Shown: in pieces, positions 7,149 through 16,500 of the stretch
How the letters are laid out: each line of letters opens with the position of its first letter
Position numbering within the stretch: the stretch's first letter is position 1
Assembly: GCA_947625045.1 (NCBI GenBank)
Contig: CANQMW010000022.1
Location: forward strand, 1 to 47,417
Source: an uncultured Oscillospiraceae bacterium
GTDB taxonomy: Bacteria; Bacillota; Clostridia; Oscillospirales; Oscillospiraceae
Direction of reading: 5' to 3'
Length of the DNA: 47,417 nucleotides
The notes under the pieces: generated by a model
Told to the model about the DNA's origin: nothing
What the model saw: only the letters and a program-made list of their open reading frames with translations
Database searches by the model: none
Program-made: the position numbers and the translations under genes

Positions 7149-8849
7149 TCAGCCGACGATGCGCCGGACCTCCTCCACGGAGGTGACGCCCCGGAGCACC
7201 AGGTCACGGCAGTTGTCCATGATGGGATGGAAGTTCATGTTGGTCATGGCGTCCGCCATGGCGGCGCGGTCGCCGGAATAGATGGACTGGCGGAACTCGG
7301 GGGTGATGGCCAATATCTCGAAGGCGGCGATGCGCCCCCGGTAGCCGGTGTGGAAGCAGGAGTCGCACCCCGCGCCCCGGTAGAAGACCTCGTCCCCCTC
7401 GGGGGAAAGGCCCATATACTCCCGCTCCTGGGCCGTGGGGGTGTACTTCTCCCGGCAGTCGGGGCATATGCGCCGCAGAAGGCGCTGGGAGATGATGCCC
7501 TTCAAAGCGCCTGCCAGCACGTAGGGCTCCACGCCGATGTTCAAAAGCCGGTCCAGGCTCGCGAGAGCGGAGTTGGTGTGGATGGTGGACAGGACCACGT
7601 GGCCGGTGATGGCCGAGCGCATGGCGATGTCCGCCGTCTCACCGTCCCGGATCTCGCCCACGGCGATGATGTCCGGGTCCTGGCGCAGCACCGAGCGCAG
7701 GGCGCTGGCGAAGGTCAGGCCCGCCCGGTCGTTGATCTGCACCTGGCAGACCTGGTCTATAAAGAATTCCACCGGGTCCTCCAGGGAGATGAGGTTCACG
7801 GTCTCATCCTTCAGCATGTCGATGATGGTGTACATAGTGGAGGTCTTGCCGGAGCCGGTGGGACCAACCATGAGGATGGCGCCCTCCTTGGTGGAGGTGA
7901 TGAGCTTTTGGAACAGCTTCAGGTTGTCCCCCTGCAGGCCGATGCCCTCCATGCTGATGAGCTCGGGATTCTTCCGCAGAAGACGGATGACCACCTTTTC
8001 GCCGTAGACCGTGGGCAGGGTGGAGACACGCAGGTCCATGGTCTCGCCGTGGACCGTGATGTTCACGTGGCCGTCCTGGGGGATGTTCCGCTGGGCGATG
8101 TCCATCCGGGCCATGATCTTCAGGCGGGAGACCACGGCATTCTCCAGCTCCTTGGGCACCACGATGACCTCGTGCAGCAGGCCGTCCACCCGGATGCGGA
8201 TGCTCATCCTGTCCTCGCAGGGCTCCAGGTGGATGTCGCTGGCGTGCTCGTTGTAGCCCCGCTCAATGATGGAGTTCACAAGGCGTATGGCCGGGGCGGC
8301 CTCCTTGTCCTCCTCGTCCACGACCAGGTTTTCCGCCGTGGCGGTGGCCGAGGCAGCGGGGGCGGCCTGGCTGCTCAGCTCGAAGCGCATCTCCTCGATG
8401 GCCCGATTGGCGCCCTGGCTGCCGTATAGATTCTGGATGGCCCGCTGGGCGGAGGCCTCGGTGGTGATCATGGGAATGACCCGGCGCTTTGTGGCGGCGG
8501 TGACCTCCTCCACGGCCACGAAGTTCAGAGGGTCCGCCATGGCCAGATACAGCTCCGAACGGGTGGCCTTCACGGGCACAACGGTATATTTTTTCGCGAT
8601 GCTCCGGGGGAGGATGCGGGCCATGTCCGCGGGGATGGTGAGGGTGCTCAGGTCTATGTATTCCACGCCCAGCTGGGTGGTCAGGGCGTTGATGAGCTGG
8701 CTCTCCTTGATGATGCCGCTGTCGATGAGCACGGCGCCGAGACGCTGGCCCGTCGTCTTCTGCATGGCCAGGGCCTCATCCAGCTGCTCCGGGGTGATGG
8801 CGCCGCTCTTGATGAGGACGTCGCCCAGGCGTATGTATTTCATGCTCAT
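7149..8849 (-). CDS. pilB: PilB, type IV pilus extension ATPase with MshEN c-di-GMP-binding domain
   Basis: This 566-residue extension motor has an N-terminal MshEN domain with two 24-residue motifs of pattern RLGxxLxxxGx6Lx3LxxQ. One starts RLGDVLIKSG near residue 7 and the next starts RLGAVLIDSG, separated by five residues (KTTGQ). This is the known cyclic-di-GMP-binding layout. The catalytic half has Walker A GPTGSGKTSTM (about residue 330), DPDIIAVGEIRDGET, the His box HTNSALASLDRL, and a tetracysteine zinc site (CPDC about 463, CDSC about 491). The start overlaps the preceding stop as ATGA and has GGAGG 9 nt upstream. Function is secure; c-di-GMP control is predicted from motif conservation. 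Confidence 0.96.
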   Translation of the reverse strand: MSMKYIRLGDVLIKSGAITPEQLDEALAMQKTTGQRLGAVLIDSGIIKESQLINALTTQLGVEYIDLSTLTIPADMARILPRSIAKKYTVVPVKATRSELYLAMADPLNFVAVEEVTAATKRRVIPMITTEASAQRAIQNLYGSQGANRAIEEMRFELSSQAAPAASATATAENLVVDEEDKEAAPAIRLVNSIIERGYNEHASDIHLEPCEDRMSIRIRVDGLLHEVIVVPKELENAVVSRLKIMARMDIAQRNIPQDGHVNITVHGETMDLRVSTLPTVYGEKVVIRLLRKNPELISMEGIGLQGDNLKLFQKLITSTKEGAILMVGPTGSGKTSTMYTIIDMLKDETVNLISLEDPVEFFIDQVCQVQINDRAGLTFASALRSVLRQDPDIIAVGEIRDGETADIAMRSAITGHVVLSTIHTNSALASLDRLLNIGVEPYVLAGALKGIISQRLLRRICPDCREKYTPTAQEREYMGLSPEGDEVFYRGAGCDSCFHTGYRGRIAAFEILAITPEFRQSIYSGDRAAMADAMTNMNFHPIMDNCRDLVLRGVTSVEEVRRIVG

Positions 8850-9358
8850 GTGGCAGTACCTCCGTTCAGGCAGCGGACAGTGAATTCCTGCTCCGCAAAG
8901 GCCAGATCCTCCTGCTCCGCCCGCAGGGTGAAGGTGAATAGGTGCTTCTCAGAGTCGTATTGGATGCCGCCTCCAACGAAGGAGAGGTCGTATACATCGT
9001 TCTTGCCGTAGACGCCGGAGGGGAGAAGGGGAACACTATTGACGACCAGACGGCCATCGGCATTGATCTCGATCTTTGCGCCGGGGCCGTAACTGGCGCT
9101 GGTGTACTCCACAAGCTTTCCGCCGGCATCCGTGGAAGTGGGAACGGCGTAGCGCAGCTCCTGAATGAGTGCGTCCGACGCGGTGGAGAGGAGAAGCTGT
9201 GTCTCCGATTCGGCGGTGACGGACCGGTAGGTGTGGGTAGCGATGCTCATGCCGGAATTGAGCGCCAGACACAGGAGCGTCAGTATCACCGCCGCCGCCA
9301 GGGTCTCGATGAGGGTAAGGCCTCCCTGGGCCCGCAGCTTTTTCGCAAGCTTTTTCAT
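8846..9358 (-). CDS. Minor prepilin-like protein (PilW/ComGF-like position)
   Basis: This 170-residue protein has a basic leader (MKKLAKKLRAQG) and a type III signal G|LTLIET with Glu at +5. A hydrophobic helix follows (LAAAVILTLLCLALNSGMSI), then a beta-rich domain of about 130 residues with one cysteine near the C-terminus. Minor pseudopilins of this kind prime fibre assembly and sit at the tip. It overlaps both neighbours by ATGA (9355-9358 and 8846-8849), so translation is probably coupled with the other minor pilins and PilB. The exact counterpart among named minor pilins cannot be decided from sequence alone. Confidence 0.8.
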   Translation of the reverse strand: MKKLAKKLRAQGGLTLIETLAAAVILTLLCLALNSGMSIATHTYRSVTAESETQLLLSTASDALIQELRYAVPTSTDAGGKLVEYTSASYGPGAKIEINADGRLVVNSVPLLPSGVYGKNDVYDLSFVGGGIQYDSEKHLFTFTLRAEQEDLAFAEQEFTVRCLNGGTAT

Positions 9359-9753
9359 GGTGTGCCGCCTCCCACGTCAGGAGTGGGGACAGGGCTGGGG
9401 GCGGCGTAGGAGAATACGCCGTCGCCGCCGAAATACTCCACATCGACCGGAACGGAGTTGACCTCCGGATAGGTGGCGCTCACCGTCACCCTGCCAGGAG
9501 CAGGGGAGCCCAGTATGGGAGGGTCAGAAGGATCGGCGCTGGTCTCGGCCGTGACACCGGTATGGGCCTCGGCGGCGTTGAGGGCGGCATAATAGGCTGC
9601 GTCGTTATCTTGGGTGCTCTTGTCTATGCGGGTGGCTGCGGCGGCGTAGGACAGAAGCAGCAGCACTGCCAGCGAGCATATCAGCACGGCGGCCAGCACC
9701 TCGATCAGAGTTTCGCCCCGGGCGTCATGGAGTTTGCGTGTGAGCGTTCTCAT
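9355..9753 (-). CDS. Minor prepilin-like protein (PilV-like)
   Basis: This 132-residue protein has the leader MRTLTRKLHDARG, signal G|ETLIEVLAA and hydrophobic segment VLICSLAVLLLLSYAAA. A short soluble domain ends in a Pro/Gly-rich tail. The GETLIEV form is common in PilV-type minor pilins of Firmicutes. The usual Phe at +1 is replaced by Glu, which peptidases of this family often tolerate in minor pilins. Four-base ATGA overlaps on both sides place it in a tightly coupled minor-pilin block. Family membership is clear from the N-terminus; specific role is inferred. Confidence 0.78.
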   Translation of the reverse strand: MRTLTRKLHDARGETLIEVLAAVLICSLAVLLLLSYAAAATRIDKSTQDNDAAYYAALNAAEAHTGVTAETSADPSDPPILGSPAPGRVTVSATYPEVNSVPVDVEYFGGDGVFSYAAPSPVPTPDVGGGTP

Positions 9754-10580
9754 GACGTCGCGCCTCCGGCGTCATAGGCGCTCTCGATATCGCCCTGCTT
9801 CCACGTGACAGCAGGGGAGGCGGGTATAGGCGTTGTGGTGTCATCTGTGGGTATATCGATATCCGGAAGGGTGGAAGAAGAGCGCGTAAGCTTCGTGGAA
9901 AGGCGGAAGTTTTTGGCGTAGCTGTCGGCGCCGTCCCCGGCCAGATGAGCCGTCAGGGTGATGCCGTAGCTGTCGTCTATTTTCACATCCACTGCCACTT
10001 TGCGGGCGGCATCATAGGTGTCGTCATCCTCTGTGACCGGCAGATCCTCCGGGGAGACCGTCAGGGTGAATGCTTGCTCGTCGGAAGCGGCGGACGTAAA
10101 GTCGTTGATATATCTGTACTCATCGTCGCCTAAATAGGAATCAGGAAAACTCTTTTTGCTCATATAGGTGCTGAAGATCATGTCAAGGCTCTCCTGAAAA
10201 AGGCTGCCAAGACTGCCGCCTTTCATCACGCACGTCCCTTTGCTGAGGGTATGGGTATAGGTAGTGATGGTCTTTTGCTCGGGCACGCCGTTCTCATCCT
10301 CGGTGCCCGGGATATTTTCCTCACGTGTTGTCACAGAACAGTCGTCGTTCACCTGAGGGGTATAGCTGGTCCGGGCCAGGTCGTCGGCCACAAGCTGCAG
10401 GGCGGAGGACAGGGAGAGATAGAGCTGCTGTTCCGCATGGTTGCTGCGGGTGCGGCCCGCGTTGGAGGCGGCGGCGGAGAGGATGGATACGCCCACCATC
10501 ACGCACGCCAGCACGAATACCAGCGCCAGCAGGATGGACGCGCCGCGGCGGCTGTTCAGTTTTTCCGCGGCGCGTTTCAT
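9750..10580 (-). CDS. PilX/GspK-like pilus assembly protein
   Basis: This 276-residue protein has a basic start (MKRAAEKLNSRRG) and a hydrophobic stretch ASILLALVFVLACVMVGVSILSAA. The segment resembles the degenerate prepilin signal of PilX/GspK-type proteins, which lack FTLIE. The remaining 240 residues are polar and predicted extracellular, with two cysteines and a Thr/Pro-rich C-terminal section. It starts 15 bp after the giant prepilin gene and overlaps the next minor pilin by 4 nt. In other T4P systems the PilX/GspK member helps to cap and initiate the fibre. Here that is inference from position and N-terminal layout. Confidence 0.7.
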   Translation of the reverse strand: MKRAAEKLNSRRGASILLALVFVLACVMVGVSILSAAASNAGRTRSNHAEQQLYLSLSSALQLVADDLARTSYTPQVNDDCSVTTREENIPGTEDENGVPEQKTITTYTHTLSKGTCVMKGGSLGSLFQESLDMIFSTYMSKKSFPDSYLGDDEYRYINDFTSAASDEQAFTLTVSPEDLPVTEDDDTYDAARKVAVDVKIDDSYGITLTAHLAGDGADSYAKNFRLSTKLTRSSSTLPDIDIPTDDTTTPIPASPAVTWKQGDIESAYDAGGATS

Positions 10581-10595
10581 AGGCGTTCTCCTTCT

Positions 10596-13500
10596 TTACC
10601 AGGGGATCAGCTCTTCCTCCGGGAGAAAGTCCGGCACATCCGGGGCGTCCGGGACCGGCTCGGGCTCCCATTCGGGCTGCCAGTCTGGTTCGGGCTCCGG
10701 CTCCGGCTGCCATTCCGGTTCCTGAACGGGCGGGGCAGGCGTTACTTCCTCCACGGGCGGCGCCGTGTTTTCGGGCACAGGCGTCGCCTCCGGCGCGGGA
10801 GTTGGCTCCGGCGTGGGGGAGGGTGCGCTCTCGTTGATGATATGTACGGGGATGCTGCCGGTGAACGTCACGCCCAGCCAGGGCTCGGGGAGGGTGACGG
10901 TCACGGTGAGCGTGCCCTCTGTCATGTTCGTCTCGGGCATGCCCGTCACAGCAAGCCACGCGGTGCCGCCGTCGGACATGATGCTCACATAGGGAGCGAC
11001 GGCGCCCTCCAGGGACCACTGCACGGACCAATCCCCGTCCAGATACTCCTGCACATGCACGGGCGTGCCGGCGCCGGGGGCAGCACCGTTATCTTCCGGT
11101 GACACGGGCGTCGTGACAGGCGTCTCCGCTTCAAAGGAGATGGGTTCCACAGCGGCGGCCGCGGGCATGTCTATGTCCTCCGGCATATCGAAAGCCTCGG
11201 CGGGCACAGGCTCGCCATCGGCAGGCTCATCCAGGGCCAGCGCTGCCGGTCCTTCCGCTGTACCGGTGTAAAGATCCATACTGCCGTCGTCATTTATGGT
11301 GTCACCGGCAAAGTGGAGGTCCATGCCGTCCTCATAGAAGCATACAGGGGGGGAGACGGAGACGGTATGGCTGGCCGGGCCGTAGGTGAAGGTCAGGTCC
11401 AGCTGGGTCTGCTCCATGGCATAAGAGCCGCTCTCATTGCCGGGCGCAGCCGTCACGGAGCCGTCCTCACTGAGGGAGAAGGCGACGGCGCCGGAGGGGC
11501 TGACGGCGTTGGTGATACGCAGGTCCTCCACAGAAACGGCCTCGCCGTCAACGGTAAAGAGGATGTCCTCCGGGCCGTAGGTGACCGAATCGGGAGTGAA
11601 AACGCCGTCCCGGCGCACGAAGACGATGGCCCCGGGCTCCGCGGCCAGGTCCTTCACCTCGTAGAGGATGTCGTCGCTGCCGGTGAGGCTGCCGTCGATG
11701 CCCTCGATGGTGTAGCTGTAATCCACCGTCATGGTCCGGGCACCGTCGGTGGCCGCCGCGCCGTCCAGCATGATGACGGCGGGGGCATCCGTTTCGGAGA
11801 AGTCGGGAGCGATGTCCACGGTGGGAGCGGCGGCGATCAGGGACACGCCGTCACTGCCGAAGCCGGTCACCGTCACGGAGAGTTTTTCCTCCAGTTCCGG
11901 GGTGATGGGCTTATTGTTCTTGTCGAAAGGGTAGAGCTCCAGCTCCGTGTCAGCGCCGGTGAAGGCGGTCACGTTCTCGGTGGTTTGGGCGTAGGCCGCC
12001 GCCTCATCTTCCAGGCCGCCGTCGGACACGGCCGTATCCGCGGGCTGCATATGCAGTTCGGCAGTGTCGGTCACGGGGATGGTGAGGGCCACGCAATCGG
12101 CTATATCCGCCCAGGGCTGGCCGTAGTACACGGTCACCTCGGCGTCACCGGGCCGGAGGAAGGTGACGCGCAGGATACGCTGGCCGTACCCCGGAGCAGG
12201 ATAGGCGTCGCTCTCGTCCACAAAGGCCGCCTCGCACACCGGCTCGGCGTTTTCATCGCCCTCTGCGTTCACCACCCGGGTCAGCTCGGGGCGGAACTGG
12301 CCGCCGGGCATGTGGGCCGCCAGGTCCCGGCTGGCCCAGACCAGATCATCCTGATAGACCGTGCCGGTCCCGGCGTCATAGTCCGCGAACAGGTCGACGG
12401 TCATGGCGGCGCTGGCGCTGGCCAGGCCGCGCACGGGAAGCTTTCCGTAGTGGACAAAGGTATCGGTATCGACTGTTTTCAGAACGGCGGGGAAGGGATA
12501 CAGTTTGCCCGCGTCATTGTTATCCGGGCTGTTGCTGTCGACAGCACTCCCAAAGCCATTAAGACGGCTGAAGAGACCGCTGGCCATCTCGTCATAGTTA
12601 AGCCCGGTTATCCCTGTTCTTTCCGGCGGGGTCCAAGTATCATCGTCACCAGGGGTGACGGATCCGCTGAAACCGGACTGGATCAGATAATAGGAATTCT
12701 CAACGGTGATATATTTAAATGTATCTGACGGTGTGAGCTCCGCGTCGCCGGCGATGTTGTAAAGTTCGCGTGTCCTGCTATCAGCGGGTAAAAGAGAGTT
12801 ATCTATTGTTTGCAGCTGTTCCGGCAGGGTGACATAGCTGTAACAGTCGTTGACCGTGAGCGTTTCGCCGTTTGGATACAAAGTGCCTATGTCCAGCTTC
12901 GTATCCACGCCGCCGGATATGCGCCCGATATAGAGGCTGACGATACAATAATTGCTCCACTCGCTGCCCCCTGTCATGTTTTCACTGCTGTGCGCTGTGC
13001 TGACGCTTATGCTTCCGCCGGAGTAGCAGGAGCGGATGCTGCTTTCACAGGCGCCGACCAAGCCGCCGACACGGATACCGTTGGGGTCGGAGCTATTGCG
13101 ACTATATTCAAGTTTAATGTCATTGACGGCTGTGCATCTGCTGATCGGCACGTTGGCCGCGCCAACCAGGCCTCCGATATTGCCGCCATACCGGCCCGGG
13201 TTCTGTGTGCTGTCCTTGATGGTGAAGCCAGCCGAGGCGCAGTTCGTTATGTAGGCGCCGTCATGCGTCTGCATCGCCAGGCCAGCCAATGGGCCCACAT
13301 AATACCAGCCGTTGTTATTGCTGAAATTATAGCTGTCTTTGCTATAATTATATATGTCAAGTGAGGCCGTGCAGTAGAGGATGATGTTTTCAAGCCGGGC
13401 GTTCACCGTGGTGCCGAAGAGACCGAGGGTGTTCGCCTCCATATCGTTGCCGCCGAAGCAGATATTTCGGATCACATAGCTCTGCCCGTCGTAGCGGCCG

Positions 13501-16500
13501 CAGAACGCGGCAGGCACATCCGTTATCCCTCCGCCCGTGCTGTCCAGAAATGCGGCGATAGAGAAGAAGGATGCAGCGCCTCCATTCACCTTACCGTCCA
13601 GATCATGGGTCTGCCGGAACGAAAGGTCTTCTCTGTTAAGGAAGAGGAACTGATCTCCGTTTCCGGCCTCGACATGCGTGGTGCAGCTTCTGCTCTGGGT
13701 ATTCCAGTTGATGAACTGCAGCTGCCGGATGGAGCGGATCTCGTAGGGCGTGCTCGTACCCAGACCGGAGGGCATATCACTGCCGGTGTTATCATAGTTG
13801 ATGGCGTTGGCGAAGAAGGGGTCGATCTCAAAGACGGCCTTATCATGGCCGCTTTCGCCATTGCTGCTGCTTATCGTCCATTTACCGTTGATACTGCTTC
13901 CGTCAAGGGACAGGCCGCCGGTGCCGCCATTGGAGGCGGCAGGGAAAGAGTGGAACATATAGGCGCCCAAAAGGTCAGACAATGCTTTGTTGACGTCACC
14001 AAGCTGGCCGCCCTCATACCAGTCTGCTTCACCATCGTAAGCGATACCTTCAGAGCTGAATTTCCAGCCGGTCAATGCCGGCGACTTGAACCAGCCATAG
14101 CCGTAGTCTGTGATGATGCCGCCGTCGTGTTCTGTGCAGAGGCCGAGGTTATTGACAGGCACTTCGGAATACTTGCCGGAGGCAGGATCGTAACTGACGA
14201 CGCGGAAATGATAGCCGCTGCCCTCTTTCTCCCAATAATACACACCCATCGGCATCGTGTCCGGCACCTGGTAAACGGTGCTGCCGTAGTGGAAGTAATT
14301 GTCGTTGGCGTCCTTGACGATGGCGGGCAGGCGGTGTTCGCTCTCATCATCAAGGCAGCCAAAGCGGAAAACTTTACCTTCAGGATCTTTCTGGGGCTCG
14401 AACAGGGAATCAACGGAGCCGGTCAGTTCGCCCCAGGTCTTGGGCATGCCGCCGCCGGCAAGATTCGGCGCGGTGAACGGTACGTCCAGATATTCACCCT
14501 TGTCCAGATAATAGCAGTTGTCGCCGCAGGCGGAGGCGAAAGGATACTTTGTACCGCCGGACACATCGGCCGCCGCGTAGGAGTTGGAGATATTGTTGTT
14601 GCTTTGCACGGCAAAGCCCGCGGCCGTGCCGTTTCCGGCGTCGATACGGCTGATCGCGTAGCAGTTTTGGATGATGGCGTCGGAGTAGCCCGCAAAGCCG
14701 CACGCATTGCCGCCAATGGCAGTGATGCTGTCTGTGGAGGCATAGCAGTTGGTGATCTCTCCACTCACCGAACCGACCAGGCCGCCGGCGGTAGCAGACG
14801 TGCTCTTGCTCTCCAGCGTCACATAGCCAACGGCGCAATTGGAGATGAAGCCATTGCACGATCCCGTCAGGCCGCCGACAATGGAATCTTCGCCGGTGCT
14901 GCTGATCGACACATTGCCCACGACGCAGCCATTGATGGTGCCGCCGCTGTTTTCCCCAACCAGGCCGCCGACATAGGAGCCGTCCACGGTGCTGTTGATC
15001 GACACATAATTCACAGCGCAATTTATGATCTTACCGCTGCTGACGCCCACCAGAGAGCCTACCGAAGACTTCTTGCTGCCGTCGATCGTAACGATATCAT
15101 CGCTGCCCGTTCCGCCATAGAACAGGTTCCGGATCTCACCGCCGTTGCTGTTGAACAGACCTGTTGTATTATTAACATCCGTTTTGTAAATATCGTCAGT
15201 GTAGACAATATCATTAGAGCCGTCAGTGTAGAGAGGAATATTCCGGATCCAGTGGCCCATGCCGTCATAGGTGCAGGTATCCAGGAAGTCGATAGGGGGC
15301 AGAGGGTTCTTGAAATAATTCTCAAAAGCGGCGCCTTCCAGGTTCTTATATATGCTGTAATCAATGTTCAGCTCCTGCTGAAATTTGCGGCCGCCGTACA
15401 TATAGTCATACCGGCCCAGGTTATACAGGTGCCGGGCCGAGCGGACAGACGCCGTGCCGTCGCTGTCGGGCTCGGTATCGCTCTCAATGGGCAGTTTGGC
15501 GAAAAGGGGATCATACCAGTAGGTGCCGGAGCCGGAAATGCCTATGGTCACGTTCAGCTTATGAAGGCGGCGGTACTCTCCGTAGAAGGTCGTGTCAGTA
15601 TAACACCTTGCGGGCAGCTCGGCCAGGTAATAGGTCGTTCCATCGATCTCATATTTATCCAGGCTGCCGTCGTTCAGGTAATATGTTTTGGACTCTTCAT
15701 ACTCATTAATGTTTGTCTCATAATTGAGGAAATAATTGACCGTGACCGAGCCATTTATAAAGTCGCTCTCCTCCAGCAGCAGGGCATAGCTGTCTGTCAC
15801 GACGAGCGCATTCTCATCGGCGTCGGTCCTCAGATATTTCCCAAGGCTGCCCCATATGCCGAGTTTGCCGTCTGTATACCGCTCCCAATAGACGAGCCGG
15901 TTGCCCTTCTCCGGCTTGGAAGCGGCCAGCCAGTCGCCATAATGGTCAAGGCCTGCCAGCCCGGGATAGGGATAGTTGCCCAGCGTCACATCGGGCCGAA
16001 GGTTGTAGGCATAAGTCTTCGGGGCTTTTACAAAGTCAGCGGGAAGGCCGCTGAGCTCCTCCGCCGAGGTGAAGGACTTTCCGCCGTTATTGGATTTTAA
16101 GCTGCCCAGATAATATACGCTGCCGCCAAAGTTGCCATTTTGGGCCAGGGGATAAACATTTTCGGTGGAACTGTAAGCCATAGCGGCGTAGCTGTTGGTG
16201 ATATTGCCGCCCCAATCGTTTTTCAGAAAGAGGCCCGCGGCACTGTCGCCGTCGTCCATGGAAACGAAACCGGCGGTGTAAACATTATCCAGTGTAAAAT
16301 TGGAGGCAAGAGTGCCAACCATCCCGCCGACGCTGGTACCTTTGAGGTAACAGTCGGCATAGGAATTCTTGATGGTGAGCTTATTCTCACCGCGGCCCAC
16401 CATGCCGCCCACAGTAGTGCCGCGCACGGTAGTGGAGGCGGAGCTGTTGGCGATGGTGATATCGACGTTGTTATTATTGCTGTTGGCATAGCCAATGAGA

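Noticed and set aside
13605-16100. Plus-strand open frame of 831 codons opposite the giant prepilin gene
   Set aside because: Low-complexity Ala/Val/Ile/Asp-rich translation without domains; the minus strand shows consistent repeat motifs throughout.
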